From Nitrospirota bacterium (GTDB taxonomy: Bacteria; Nitrospirota; Nitrospiria; Nitrospirales; Nitrospiraceae): a stretch of DNA of 64,000 bases. The stretch's first letter is position 1, and the number at the start of each line of letters is the position of its first letter. Positions 18,497 to 27,808 of this stretch are shown piece by piece. Made by a program: the position numbers and the translations under genes. The notes beneath the pieces are model-generated. The model made no database searches. It was not told the origin of the DNA and was given only the letters and a program-made list of their open reading frames with translations. The stretch lies in NCBI GenBank assembly GCA_030645475.1, contig JAUSMA010000006.1, forward strand, positions 1 through 64,000, read 5' to 3'.

Positions 18497-21400
18497 TTAC
18501 AGAGTCCCGTCGATTCGAACCCATTCGCCCGTAGGGCGATAGCGATACCATTCCTGGTCATCCGGGTCGAGGGCGACGAGGTGTACCCACTCGTTGTGAT
18601 AAAAATGCCGCAAGACTTCGTGTCGCTCGACCAGCTTGTCGATGCGCCCGCGTGGCGCCTCCACGATCGTGAGCAACCGCATCGGTTCGTGGTAGGGCAC
18701 ATCCCCGTTCATCACGGTCTGTCTGGCCAAACCCAATCGGAGGTCGCTCCAGGGGCCCGACATGATTCCGATCCGCCCCACGACGTTATGGTAGATCTTG
18801 CTGCCGCTGCCGTACACGTCGTTGTCCACGGCAGAAAAATAATGCTCCATGTTGATCCATTGCGCCACGACTTGCGGGCCGGTCATCAACACTTCGAGAA
18901 GACGACTGCTCGGATCCTGGCGCGCGTCGTAGGATTGCAGAAATACCCGTCCTTCGAGGTTGAGTCCCTTGGTCAGTTCCCGTCGTCCGATGACAAACGC
19001 CGTATTGCTCGAGAGGCCCCACTCCGGCCGGACCTGACTCCAGTCCACACTCCGTTTCCGCACGTGCGATTCCGCCGCACGCTCGTCTAACGGCTGCTGA
19101 TTCTCGGGGAAGCGCGTACACCGTTCCTGACTCGTCAGGGTGGAGGCCTCCTTGAGATCTTCCTGCAGCCGCGCCAGGTCGGCGCGATGGGTGGGCGGCA
19201 CATCTTCCAGGTCGAAGAGCTGGACCTCGTCGGTCGTCGTATCCATCTGACCGGCCAGAAAGTGGGTGTCGGGCGGAATCACCAGTTTATTCTTGGCCAG
19301 CCGCTCCCGTACTTTTTGGTTGTTCGCCATCATCGCCAGGACGCGGGCATTCGGCTTTCCTTCGTTGCCGCCGCAGGCGCCGCAATCCAGGGCCGACTCA
19401 TAGGGATTGTTCTCTGACGTACTGCCGTGGGCGCAGAACAAGACCAGCCGGGCCAGGTTCTTCGTGAGCCCCATCATCCGGAGCGCCGTGTCGACTGTGA
19501 GGGTCTGTTCATCGAGGGTGAATCCGGTCCGGGTGATCCGTTCTTTCTGGCGAGAGGCTGCGCGTGCGGTGAGGTCGTATTGGCGCCGCAAGATGTCGAG
19601 GAGGGGACGCAGAGATTCGGGCGTAAGCCCGGCCAGTTGCGCCAATTCGACCAGGGACGGGTCGAGTTCCGCCTGGCCGTTCAGCGCTTGTTGACGCAGG
19701 GCTTCGACAAGGGCCGGGGTGATGCGCGAGCTGCGCAATCCTGCATGCTCGTGCAGCACTTTTCTGACGATGGCATGGTGTTCGGCCGCCAGCATCTCAG
19801 CGGTTTCGGCCGGGGCCATCTTGTCGACGGTCAGTGTCGTCGCGATGGCCGGCACAAACAGGCGCCGCAACCACGAAGTCCAGCGTTGATAGAGCGATGG
19901 CAGGAGGGTCTTACCGAAGATCGGGAGGCCGTAGAACCAGCCCAGTGATTCCACCATGACATAGGGGGTCACGACGTTTTCCTTCAAATCGTGCAGCAGC
20001 GTATGGCCGGCATGGACCCACTTGGTGCGGGCTTCGTGTTTCGACACTTTGTGATCGAGATAGCTCCGGGGAATTTCGCGTACTTCGTTCTTCGCGCGCA
20101 TGATCACAGGGAACTGTTCGGTGTCGTGTTCCTTCCCCCAGGCGCGATAGCGAATAAAGGCCGCGAAGAATCCGGCAAATCCATAGGTCTCGTGCGGACC
20201 GGTGGACTCCAGGTGCCGGCGGAAGGGTTCGGAGCGCACATCGATACAATAGACGGATTGCGAATAGGGCCGGTTCGTGCCTGGCTGATCCGCCGGCACG
20301 ATTCGATGCTGTGCCGGTGTCCGTAACTGGGCGAGCAGGCGCTGCTGGTAGGCGTTTTCCAAGGCCTTGAGCCAGACCGGGCCATGGTTAGATTCGGGAA
20401 AGGCCTCCATCCAATCGAAGAGTTGTTTCAGCGTGGCGTGCGGCGTCTCGGCCAATATTGCCGGATCCAGTTCCAAGGAGCGAGCCAGCGCCACGAGCCG
20501 CTTGGCGGCGCCGCGGCGTGCGGCAATTTCCTGCCGTGGGACTACGTCCGTCCCGTAGCGCTCGATCACGCGTCCCCACCCGTTTCCCTTGTGATGCCGG
20601 AGCCGATCCACTTCTTCCGCATACAGCGCGGGTAATCGTCCGGCGACCCGCTGTCTCCTCAAATAGTATTCGTCGGGATGTTCGCGCATATAGGCGACGA
20701 CGGCGTCGTAGCGCCCTTCGATGCCGAGCTCTTCGCGGCAGGTTTTCTGAACCAGCTCGCTGGCGTACCAGAGGCGGATGGCGAGAAATTTCACGAGGCC
20801 GACCGGATAGGCCTTCTGCCAGGGATAATCGCGTTCTTCCGCGCGCCACTTGATGAAGCCGGCCCAGCCGGGCAGCGCGGTCAACTGCAGCGACAAGTAA
20901 TCCTGGCGCAGGTCCGAGGGAATGCCGAGCGCGTCCAGGCTCTGCAGTAGGGCATCCTCTGGATAGTCGGGCAGGCGGGAGATCTTTCCTCTGCTATCGG
21001 GGATGCCGACGGGAGACCATTCCTGTGCCGCCAGGTCTTTCCAGGCATGGTACAGCCCCTTCTTCCGTTCCGGCATAGACCAGGTCGCATGGCCTTCGTC
21101 CAGGAAGGCCTCGCACCACTTGATCAACTGATCGTTGATCTGTCGGACGATCTGTGTCCCGAAGGTGTCGTCGCACCAATGTGACAGCGTCAGCCATCGG
21201 CCCAGCGCGGCCTGGTCGCCTTCTACGATGAGCTGAATCCGCTTGCGGAGATCGGGGAACGCCCACTCGGTAGACAGACTTGCCGCGACAACGTCGATCA
21301 CGTTTTTTGCGGGGTCGTGCAGTTGATCATCGAGCGGTTCTGCGACCGGCGCACAGAGTCCCTCCGTGAGACAGGCCCGCAACACGTCGCCGTGCGCGAT

Positions 21401-21718
21401 CCGGCGCGGGCCGATCGTGACCGACTGATCCAGGACGAGGGGCTGTAAGGTGGCGTCGAGATGGGCCGCCTCAATCCGGCCCGTCTTTAGATACTCGCGA
21501 TAGAGCGCGCCGGGGAGGTAACTGTTCCCTCCCATGAATTGTTTGCCGCGCCGGGCGGTCTCTTCAAACGGGAGATACTCGAGGCTATGAAGCGGATTGT
21601 GGTGGACGAAGGTCCGCATCGGCCAGTACCGTGCAATCACTTCGCCGGCGAGTTGGACCACGCCGCGTAGCTCCATCCGTTTGGATTCGATGTCGATCGA
21701 CGGGTTTATCTGTTCCAT
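18497..21718 (-). CDS. dabA: Inorganic carbon transporter subunit DabA (DUF2309)
   Basis: DabA is the cytoplasmic carbonic-anhydrase-like subunit of the DAB complex, which with the membrane subunit DabB converts CO2 to bicarbonate using an ion gradient. Of 1073 residues, the presumed zinc ligands are all present: Cys491 and Asp493 in YCIDVRSE, His764 in CAHGSTSEN and Cys779 in LDCGACGG. The spacings of 2 and 15 match those of the characterised Halothiobacillus DabA2 (C351/D353, H524/C539). The start at ATG 21718 gives MEQINPSID; the open frame further upstream is a shadow of the NuoN-like gene, with which it overlaps by 13 nt. Confidence 0.93.
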   Translation of the reverse strand: MEQINPSIDIESKRMELRGVVQLAGEVIARYWPMRTFVHHNPLHSLEYLPFEETARRGKQFMGGNSYLPGALYREYLKTGRIEAAHLDATLQPLVLDQSVTIGPRRIAHGDVLRACLTEGLCAPVAEPLDDQLHDPAKNVIDVVAASLSTEWAFPDLRKRIQLIVEGDQAALGRWLTLSHWCDDTFGTQIVRQINDQLIKWCEAFLDEGHATWSMPERKKGLYHAWKDLAAQEWSPVGIPDSRGKISRLPDYPEDALLQSLDALGIPSDLRQDYLSLQLTALPGWAGFIKWRAEERDYPWQKAYPVGLVKFLAIRLWYASELVQKTCREELGIEGRYDAVVAYMREHPDEYYLRRQRVAGRLPALYAEEVDRLRHHKGNGWGRVIERYGTDVVPRQEIAARRGAAKRLVALARSLELDPAILAETPHATLKQLFDWMEAFPESNHGPVWLKALENAYQQRLLAQLRTPAQHRIVPADQPGTNRPYSQSVYCIDVRSEPFRRHLESTGPHETYGFAGFFAAFIRYRAWGKEHDTEQFPVIMRAKNEVREIPRSYLDHKVSKHEARTKWVHAGHTLLHDLKENVVTPYVMVESLGWFYGLPIFGKTLLPSLYQRWTSWLRRLFVPAIATTLTVDKMAPAETAEMLAAEHHAIVRKVLHEHAGLRSSRITPALVEALRQQALNGQAELDPSLVELAQLAGLTPESLRPLLDILRRQYDLTARAASRQKERITRTGFTLDEQTLTVDTALRMMGLTKNLARLVLFCAHGSTSENNPYESALDCGACGGNEGKPNARVLAMMANNQKVRERLAKNKLVIPPDTHFLAGQMDTTTDEVQLFDLEDVPPTHRADLARLQEDLKEASTLTSQERCTRFPENQQPLDERAAESHVRKRSVDWSQVRPEWGLSSNTAFVIGRRELTKGLNLEGRVFLQSYDARQDPSSRLLEVLMTGPQVVAQWINMEHYFSAVDNDVYGSGSKIYHNVVGRIGIMSGPWSDLRLGLARQTVMNGDVPYHEPMRLLTIVEAPRGRIDKLVERHEVLRHFYHNEWVHLVALDPDDQEWYRYRPTGEWVRIDGTL

Positions 21719-23016
21719 GCGTACGATCCTGAGTTGGCGCCGGTTGTGGCGGTCGTCCGGTCCGGTCCGAAGAGGCTGATCGGGGCCACGCCCAGTGCGA
21801 GCAGGGTTAAGACGACGATCACCAGGGATACCAGCTCGGTGTGAAGGAGATCGGCATACCGCAAGTCCGAGCGGCGAGTGCCGAACAGGAGTCTCTGTAC
21901 CAGATCCAGAATGTACCAGGATGATGCGAGCCAGGCAGAGACCAGCACAATGATGCCGGTCGAAAAAGCGGCGGTCGACGACAGCAGCAGACCCATGAAG
22001 CCCGCGAAGACGCCGAACGGCGGCAGACCCATGGCCGCCAGAGCCAGCAGAGAGAGCAGCACGGCATACTGGGGCATGGTGGAGGCCAACCCACTGATGG
22101 CCTGCGGGTCCACGTCGTCTCCGTATCGAGTGCGGATCATTTGCCAGGCCAACAAGAGCCCGCACATCACGAGACCGACGGCGCCGACGAAGAGCGCGGC
22201 GCGTGGCGTGGCCGATCGTGTGGTCACCACACACCACCAGAGCATCGAAAAGAACGACAGGCTGCTGTAGGCCAGCAGGAGCCGTACGCGCGATTGTGCC
22301 AGCGCCTTGATCGCGCCATAGGCGGTGCCGGCCAAGGCGAGGATGCTCATGACCCACACGACGGAATCCGGCAAGGTTGCTGCGAGCGGGGCCAGACTAT
22401 GCAGGCCGAGCGCCGGAAAGAGCAGCACCATGAACGACGGCAAATTTCCGGGTAACCGGGTCAACGCAGTGAGATGTCCATCGTGAAACGGCACGACGGG
22501 TAAGAGAATCGTACAGGCGAGCAACGCCGCCATCGAAGACAGCGGCGGGGCGGCTACCAGCGTCAGCAACAGGCAGAGGGCGCCGAGTGTGTAGGCCCCG
22601 AGGCCCCACCAGGAGATGGGCCAGAGGGGCGTGTGATGTCGATAGAGCAACACGATGACGAAGCCATGGATGGCCATCAGGAACAGTTTGTCGACGACGG
22701 GCTGACTGGTCAGCGCGCCGAGTCCCAGGCCCAGAAATATCAGGGTCAGGACCCAGGATGCGCGATGGTCCCTATGATGCGGTTGGCCCAAGAGCGACAC
22801 CCCGGCGGCGAGCGGCAGCAGCAGGAGCAGGAGCAGGCCTTCGGGCGGAGCCGTCAGATATCCGGCGAATCCCACGACGCAAGCCAGACTGACGGCGCAG
22901 ACGCCGACCGACCAGGCCATGAGCCGGTGGGGGTGGGTCCAGAACGCCGGGCTCAAGGCTGCGCCCAGCAAGGGAACTCCTGCGACAACCCAGGGGATGA
23001 CGGTGGCGTCGATCAT
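21706..23016 (-). CDS. NuoN/NuoM-like membrane subunit of the dab cluster
   Basis: A 436-residue membrane protein of the complex-I antiporter-like family (NADH:quinone oxidoreductase subunits M/N), with about a dozen hydrophobic helices. Recognisable parts are the loop around PVVPFHDGHLTALTRLP, YGAIKALAQSRVRLLLAYSS and MGLPPFGVFAGFMGLLL. It lacks the rest of complex I around it, so it is likely an ion-translocating partner in the DAB complex. The ATG at 23016 overlaps the preceding DabB-like stop (ATGA). Two-gene DAB systems do not contain this extra subunit. Confidence 0.82.
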   Translation of the reverse strand: MIDATVIPWVVAGVPLLGAALSPAFWTHPHRLMAWSVGVCAVSLACVVGFAGYLTAPPEGLLLLLLLPLAAGVSLLGQPHHRDHRASWVLTLIFLGLGLGALTSQPVVDKLFLMAIHGFVIVLLYRHHTPLWPISWWGLGAYTLGALCLLLTLVAAPPLSSMAALLACTILLPVVPFHDGHLTALTRLPGNLPSFMVLLFPALGLHSLAPLAATLPDSVVWVMSILALAGTAYGAIKALAQSRVRLLLAYSSLSFFSMLWWCVVTTRSATPRAALFVGAVGLVMCGLLLAWQMIRTRYGDDVDPQAISGLASTMPQYAVLLSLLALAAMGLPPFGVFAGFMGLLLSSTAAFSTGIIVLVSAWLASSWYILDLVQRLLFGTRRSDLRYADLLHTELVSLVIVVLTLLALGVAPISLFGPDRTTATTGANSGSYAWNR

Positions 23017-24731
23017 CGCGACCACCCGCGTTCGCGCTTGTCGAAACGATGGACGACGCGCATGACCGTCCGTCCAAGCAGTTGATAGAGTTCGTCGGCA
23101 TGCAAGCGGTTCATGAACAAGACATACAACCCGTTTCGTCCACCCTCGATCAGGCGTGAGGCCCATTTCGGCAGCCAGATCGTCCGGCCGTGAGCCTGCA
23201 TGTAGAGATAGCACCAGCTGAGGACGGTCATGACCGTGGCCATGAGGACGATGCCATCGAACATCCAGTTGGGAAGATCCGCAGCTTGAAAATACGAGGC
23301 CACTTCTACGGGATTCGGATAGAGGAAGGCTGTGAACGATTCGACGGCGAACAGGTAGACGAAGACGACGAAAAGCAGCGTGACGAGCATGGCCGAGGAC
23401 ACTTTCCAAGAGGCGATCGCGCGCAGGCGGGTGAGCGTCAAAATCGCCTGAGACGACGTGAGCCAGATAAAGAAGAGAAAAATGACCGTGCCCTGCGATT
23501 CGAGCAGCGGGATACGCAGGACTCCGTGAGTGACCAGCAGGATGACCAGGGGAATCACGAGCGTCGTCACGAATCCGGTCGACCAGGTGAGCGGGGAGAA
23601 GTTTTCTTCCTTTTCCTGAGGGTCAGCATGGGGCGATTCCGGTTCCTGTCGGGCTTTATGAATGACGTTCCCGCAATTCAAGAAGACGGTGCCTTTGAAG
23701 AGTCCGTGGGCGATCAGATGAAACACGGCCAGCGAAAATGCGCCCAGGCCGCATTCCATGATCATGTAGCCCATCTGCCCGATGGTCGAGAAACCGAGCG
23801 TCTTCTTGATGTCGTTCTGCGCCAGCATCATGGAGGCGCCCAGCACGGCGGTCAGCGTCCCCACCACGAAGGCCACATGCAACGTCGTCGAGCTGAGGCC
23901 AAACAACGGAGCCAGGCGGTTGATCAGGAAGCCGCCGGCATTGATGATCCCGGCGTGGAGGAGGGCATGCACGGGCGTCGGCGCATAGAGCGACCGGGGC
24001 AACCAGAAATGGAGCGGAAACTGCGCGGACTTGCTCATCCCGCCGATGAACAGGAGCAGCGTCACGGCCGTCGGACCACTGATTTCCCATCCCGGCAGGA
24101 GCGACAATGTCACGGACGATTCGGCCGCCCTGGTGAAGAGGTCCTGGAACTCCAGCGTGCCGTAGAGGGAATGGGCCAGGACGACTCCCGCAAGAAATGC
24201 GACATCCCCGATCCGCAACACCGTAAACGTTCTGAATGCGCCGTGCAGCGTCGCGGCATGGCTGTGATTATGAGCCAGGAGGTAGAGGAGATAACTCAGG
24301 AGTTGCCAGAAGAGAAACAGCATCATGAGGTTCGCGCTGGAGACCATGCAGAGCAGCACAAACGTCGTCACGCCGATGAGGGCCAGGTACCGGGGTTCGT
24401 GAGGGTCCTGGTACATGTACCCGATGGAATAGGCATAGATGACTGTCCCGACGCCCGAGATGAGGACCATCATGACGGCGCTGAGCCGGTCGATATAGAA
24501 GCCGATCGGAAAGGTGAGTGAAATAATGGAGGCGGGATCGTAGAAACGAATACTGATCGGTCCTTGCGTCGCGACGACGTAGAGGGTGGCGATGGCGCCA
24601 CAGAACGCCGCGCCGATCGGGAGGGTGGCAAGCTGCGTGCGCGCCCGGCGCGACGCGTCGTCACCCACGGAGACCATGAGGGCCGTGAGAAGGGGGAGGA
24701 GCGGGACTAACAAGGCAAAGGACACAAGCAC
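23013..24731 (-). CDS. dabB: DabB/NuoL-like membrane subunit, copy 1
   Basis: A 572-residue NuoL-like protein, the expected ion-translocating DabB subunit. Many transmembrane helices; family motifs include FWLPRSLYAPTPVHALLHAG, QNDIKKTLGFSTIGQMGYM and FHLIAHGLFKGTVFLNCG. The GTG start at 24731 is chosen because GGAG lies seven bases upstream. It is closely similar throughout to the gene at 24943-26631, clearly a tandem duplicate. It is followed by the NuoN-like gene with a four-base overlap. The 211 nt separating the two copies hold no gene. Confidence 0.88.
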   Translation of the reverse strand: MLVSFALLVPLLPLLTALMVSVGDDASRRARTQLATLPIGAAFCGAIATLYVVATQGPISIRFYDPASIISLTFPIGFYIDRLSAVMMVLISGVGTVIYAYSIGYMYQDPHEPRYLALIGVTTFVLLCMVSSANLMMLFLFWQLLSYLLYLLAHNHSHAATLHGAFRTFTVLRIGDVAFLAGVVLAHSLYGTLEFQDLFTRAAESSVTLSLLPGWEISGPTAVTLLLFIGGMSKSAQFPLHFWLPRSLYAPTPVHALLHAGIINAGGFLINRLAPLFGLSSTTLHVAFVVGTLTAVLGASMMLAQNDIKKTLGFSTIGQMGYMIMECGLGAFSLAVFHLIAHGLFKGTVFLNCGNVIHKARQEPESPHADPQEKEENFSPLTWSTGFVTTLVIPLVILLVTHGVLRIPLLESQGTVIFLFFIWLTSSQAILTLTRLRAIASWKVSSAMLVTLLFVVFVYLFAVESFTAFLYPNPVEVASYFQAADLPNWMFDGIVLMATVMTVLSWCYLYMQAHGRTIWLPKWASRLIEGGRNGLYVLFMNRLHADELYQLLGRTVMRVVHRFDKRERGWSR

Positions 24732-24942
24732 CTGATCACTCCGGAATGGTGTGAAACCGTTTCAGGCCCTGTACGGACAGGGCATCTGACGAGCGCCGAT
24801 CACTACAAATATCTTCGCAGGGTCCATCATTAGTACGTTGTCTAGCCCATCGTCAAGCACCGAGCCGGTCCGAATATTCTCAGCAGATCTGTGGGAGTTC
24901 AAAAGTGTCCGCTCCAGAAATCCGTCTCAGGAATCGAGGACA

Positions 24943-26631
24943 TCATCGCTCCGAGGATTTATCGAGACGATGGGCCATACGCATGACGGCCCGGCCGATT
25001 CGATCGCAGAGTTCGTCCACATAGAGCCGGTTCATGAACAGGACATAGAGTTGGATCCGCAGGCCTTCGACCCAGGGCGGCATCCAAAGGGTCCGTCCAT
25101 GGGCACGCATGTAGAGATAACACCAGCTGAGGACGGTCATGACCGTGGATAACAAGATTATGAGGTCAAAGAGCCAGATGGGAAGAGCGGCGGCCTTGAA
25201 ATACGACGCGACCTCGATCGGGTCAGGATACAAGAAGGCCGTGAAGGACTCGACGGCGAAGAGATACATGAACACCACAAACAGGAGTGTACACAACATC
25301 GCGGCCGACACTTCCCAGGAGGGCACCGCGCGCAGGCGGGTGAGCGTCAGAATGGCTTGTGACGACGTGATCCAAATGAAAAATAGAAAGATCACGGTGC
25401 CTTGGGATTCCAGTAAGGGGATGTGCAGCACGCCGTGGGTGAGGAGCAAGATCAGCAGGGGAATCATCAAGGTGGTGACGAACCCGGTCGACCAGGTGAG
25501 GGGGGAAAACGTCTGTTCTTCTTCCTCCTGGCCGGTATGCGGGAGGTGCGCTTCCTGTCTGGCCTTATGAATTTCGTTGCCGCTGTTCAGGAAGACCGTG
25601 GCTTTGAAGAGCCCGTGCGCGATCAGATGAAACACGGCTAGCGAAAATGCGCCGAGGCCGCACTCCATGATCATGTAGCCCATCTGACCGACCGTCGAGA
25701 AGCCGAGGGTCTTTTTGATGTCGTTCTGCGCCAGCATCATGCTGGCGCCCAGCACGGCGGTCAGCGTCCCCACCACGAAGGCCACATGCAACGTCGTCGA
25801 GCTGAGGCCGAAGAGCGGCGCCAGCCGGTTGATCAGGAAGCCGCCGGCATTGATGATGCCGGCATGGAGCAACGCCGTCGCGGGCGTCGGGGCATAGAGA
25901 TAGTGGGGGAGCCAGATGTGGAACGGGAACTGCGCGGACTTGCTCATCCCGCCGATGAACAAGAGGAGTGTCACCGCCGTGGCGCCGCTGATCTCGAGTC
26001 CCGGCAGCGGGGAGAACGTCACAGACGATTCGGCTGCCTTGGCAAACAACGCCGGAAACTCCAGGGTTCCGTAGAGCGCATAGGCGAGGACGATTCCGGC
26101 AAGAAACGTCACGTCGCCGACTCGAAGCAGCGTGAATGTCTTGAACGCGCCCTCCAGCGTTCCCGCATGGGTATGGTTATGGGCCAGGAGGTAGAGCAGA
26201 AAACTCAGGAGTTGCCAGAACAGAAACAGCATCATGAGATTGGCGCTGGAGACCAGGCAGAGCAGGACGAAGAGCGCCAGGCCGATGAGGGCCAGGTACC
26301 GCGGTTCGTGAGGATCCTGGTACATGTATCCGATGGAATAGGCGTAGATGACCGTGCCGATGCCCGAGATCAGCACCATCATGACAGCGCTGAGCCGGTC
26401 GATGTAGAAGCCGATCGGAAAGGTGAGTGAGGCCGCGGACGCTGCGTCGTAGAATCGAATGCTGATAGGTCCCTGCGTGGTGACGAGATAGAGGGTGGCG
26501 ATGGCGCCACAGAATGCCGCGCCGATCGGGAGGACGGCAAGCTGCGAGCGTGCCCGCCGAGAGCGGTCGTCACCGACGGCGACGATGAGCGCCGTCAAGA
26601 GCGGGAGCAGCGGAAGCAGGATGGCGTACAT
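24943..26631 (-). CDS. DabB/NuoL-like membrane subunit, copy 2
   Basis: A 562-residue NuoL-like paralogue and the first gene of the operon. It keeps the same motifs as copy 1 with some replacements: HIWLPHYLYAPTPATALL, FSTVGQMGYMIMECG, and LFKATVFLNSG in place of LFKGTVFLNCG. The middle part is almost identical to copy 1 even at DNA level, while both ends differ more. ATG start with GTGAGGGG upstream. A strong intrinsic terminator lies only 22 nt before the start codon, so expression probably depends on read-through. Confidence 0.87.
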   Translation of the reverse strand: MYAILLPLLPLLTALIVAVGDDRSRRARSQLAVLPIGAAFCGAIATLYLVTTQGPISIRFYDAASAASLTFPIGFYIDRLSAVMMVLISGIGTVIYAYSIGYMYQDPHEPRYLALIGLALFVLLCLVSSANLMMLFLFWQLLSFLLYLLAHNHTHAGTLEGAFKTFTLLRVGDVTFLAGIVLAYALYGTLEFPALFAKAAESSVTFSPLPGLEISGATAVTLLLFIGGMSKSAQFPFHIWLPHYLYAPTPATALLHAGIINAGGFLINRLAPLFGLSSTTLHVAFVVGTLTAVLGASMMLAQNDIKKTLGFSTVGQMGYMIMECGLGAFSLAVFHLIAHGLFKATVFLNSGNEIHKARQEAHLPHTGQEEEEQTFSPLTWSTGFVTTLMIPLLILLLTHGVLHIPLLESQGTVIFLFFIWITSSQAILTLTRLRAVPSWEVSAAMLCTLLFVVFMYLFAVESFTAFLYPDPIEVASYFKAAALPIWLFDLIILLSTVMTVLSWCYLYMRAHGRTLWMPPWVEGLRIQLYVLFMNRLYVDELCDRIGRAVMRMAHRLDKSSER

Positions 26632-26827
26632 GGGCCCCTCACGGTTTCAGAAAACAAAAAAGCCAACGGGGTTACGTGACGACATGTCCACGTACCATCG
26701 TTGGCTTGTACTGCAACCGGCCCGAAACGTGCCGGTCACCCTACCGCCGCTGTCTTTTCATCCTAATGGTTCCGCCTATCCCCCGTGCGAGCGTGGCGGA
26801 CCGCATAGGTCATCAGATGAAGTCTGC
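26632..26827 (-). promoter_or_regulatory. Structured 5' leader of the dab operon
   Basis: On the minus strand a candidate promoter, TTGACT (26857-26862) and TGATAA (26834-26839) 17 nt apart, would start transcription near 26827. The leader then contains three stems. Hairpin 1 is GGTCCGCC with GGCGGAACC (26768-26802), hairpin 2 ACCGGC with GCCGGT (26716-26736), and hairpin 3 an intrinsic terminator ending 22 nt before the start codon. This is the layout of a transcription attenuator or riboswitch. I could not match it to a known riboswitch class. Confidence 0.55.
26652..26707 (-). terminator. Intrinsic terminator just before the dab operon
   Basis: AAGCCAACG (26699-26707 on the minus strand) pairs perfectly with CGTTGGCTT (26660-26668). 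Nested inside is ACGTG paired with CACGT. The stem is followed on the minus strand by TTTTTTGTTTT. It points into the first gene of the operon and ends 22 nt before the ATG. Confidence 0.8.
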
Positions 26828-26946
26828 GTCTCCTTATCAAGGATCTGTCTCGGAGGAGTCAAGCTGTCGGGTACATTGCCCTGAGTGGCCTAGGCCTTCG
26901 GGCCCAGGTATCATGCCTTTTGGCCCAACGAGGTGCAGATTTGTCC

Positions 26947-26976
26947 TTGTGACCTCCACCGGGGGACTTCTATACT
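26947..26976 (+). promoter_or_regulatory. Candidate promoter of the DUF2294-carbonic anhydrase operon
   Basis: TTGTGA (26947-26952) and TATACT (26971-26976) are 18 nt apart on the plus strand, about 30 nt before the first DUF2294 start. It is divergent from the dab leader, so both halves of the carbon island are driven from 26632-27006. The match is moderate. Confidence 0.4.
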
Positions 26977-27006
26977 TGGCTGTTACAAACTGATCGGAAG
27001 GGTCGC

Positions 27007-27381
27007 GTGGTGAACAGAGGACTGACCAAAGGTGAAATCGAATCGGCGATTCGTCACGCCATTATTAAGTTCGAACAGGAATTTATGGGACGGGGCCCGG
27101 AGGATGTGCGGGCGTTCGTCGTGCGGGATCTCGTCGTCGTTCGCCTCAAAGGCGTTCTCACGCCGGCCGAGCGACAATTGGCCAAGACCGCCGAAGGTGT
27201 GGAGATGGTCAAGCGAATCCGACAGACCCTCATTGCCCAGGGCCGCGATCAGCTCTTCGAACAGGTGGGCAAAATAGTGGGGGCCAGGGTGCTGGCCATC
27301 TTTACCGATATCAATGCCCAGATCGGCGAGAAAGTCTTCGTGTTCACGGTAGATCGGGATCTGGAAAACCTCGGCCGGTGA
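27007..27381 (+). CDS. DUF2294 protein, copy 1
   Basis: A 124-residue DUF2294-family protein of unknown biochemical function. Conserved parts are IIKFEQEFMGRGPEDVRAFV, VVRLKGVLTPAERQLAKTAEG and FTDINAQIGEKVFVFTVDRD. Small soluble alpha/beta protein. GTG start at 27007, with GGAAGG five bases upstream; a second GTG follows directly and could also be used. It is the first gene of a unit leading to a second DUF2294 gene and a carbonic anhydrase. The context suggests a role connected with inorganic carbon, which is inference. Confidence 0.82.
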   Translation: MVNRGLTKGEIESAIRHAIIKFEQEFMGRGPEDVRAFVVRDLVVVRLKGVLTPAERQLAKTAEGVEMVKRIRQTLIAQGRDQLFEQVGKIVGARVLAIFTDINAQIGEKVFVFTVDRDLENLGR

Positions 27382-27448
27382 ACCTCGCCGAGGGCGAACG
27401 GAAATCCCCATCTGGGCAATCTTGGTTTGAATCAGAAGAGGGTATGAC

Positions 27449-27793
27449 GTGGAAAACGCCATCCGTAACGCCGTCATCAAGTTCGAGCAGGAGTTCATGG
27501 GACGCGGTCCCGATGAGGTGCGCGCGTATGTCGTGCGGGATCTGGTTGTGGTCCGGCTCAAGGGGGTGCTGACGCCGGCCGAACGTCAGTTGGCCAAGAC
27601 GGTGGAAGGTATCGACATGGTGAAGCGATTGCGGCAGAATTTAATCGCGCAGGGCCGCGACAAGCTCTGTGAGCAAGTGAGCGAGATCACCGGCGCTAAA
27701 ACACTCGCGGTTTTTACGGACATCGACGTCCAGCTCAGTGAACGGGTATTTGTGTTCACGCTCGACCGCGAGATCCAGAACGGAAGCCAATAG
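27449..27793 (+). CDS. DUF2294 protein, copy 2
   Basis: A 114-residue paralogue of the preceding gene, differing mainly at the N-terminus and the tail. Long identical stretches include VRDLVVVRLKGVLTPAERQL. GTG start with AGAGG upstream. It ends 15 nt before the carbonic anhydrase start, so the two are almost certainly co-transcribed. The tandem duplication parallels that of the DabB genes on the other side of the divergent promoter region. Confidence 0.82.
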   Translation: MENAIRNAVIKFEQEFMGRGPDEVRAYVVRDLVVVRLKGVLTPAERQLAKTVEGIDMVKRLRQNLIAQGRDKLCEQVSEITGAKTLAVFTDIDVQLSERVFVFTLDREIQNGSQ

Positions 27794-27808
27794 AGAGGCA
27801 CCCGCACG

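Noticed and set aside
21719-22357. N-terminal extension of DabA over the NuoN-like gene
   Set aside because: The extension is Arg-rich shadow sequence of the overlapping membrane gene; the DabA family begins at MEQINPSID.
23190-24521. 443-codon hydrophilic frame antisense to the DabB copy 1 gene
   Set aside because: Very charged, Gln/Arg/Glu-rich translation typical of the reverse of a hydrophobic membrane protein gene. The same appears opposite copy 2.
26632-26830. Cyclic di-GMP, cobalamin or fluoride riboswitch in the dab leader
   Set aside because: Key conserved elements of these classes could not be found in the leader; only its general attenuator layout is supported.
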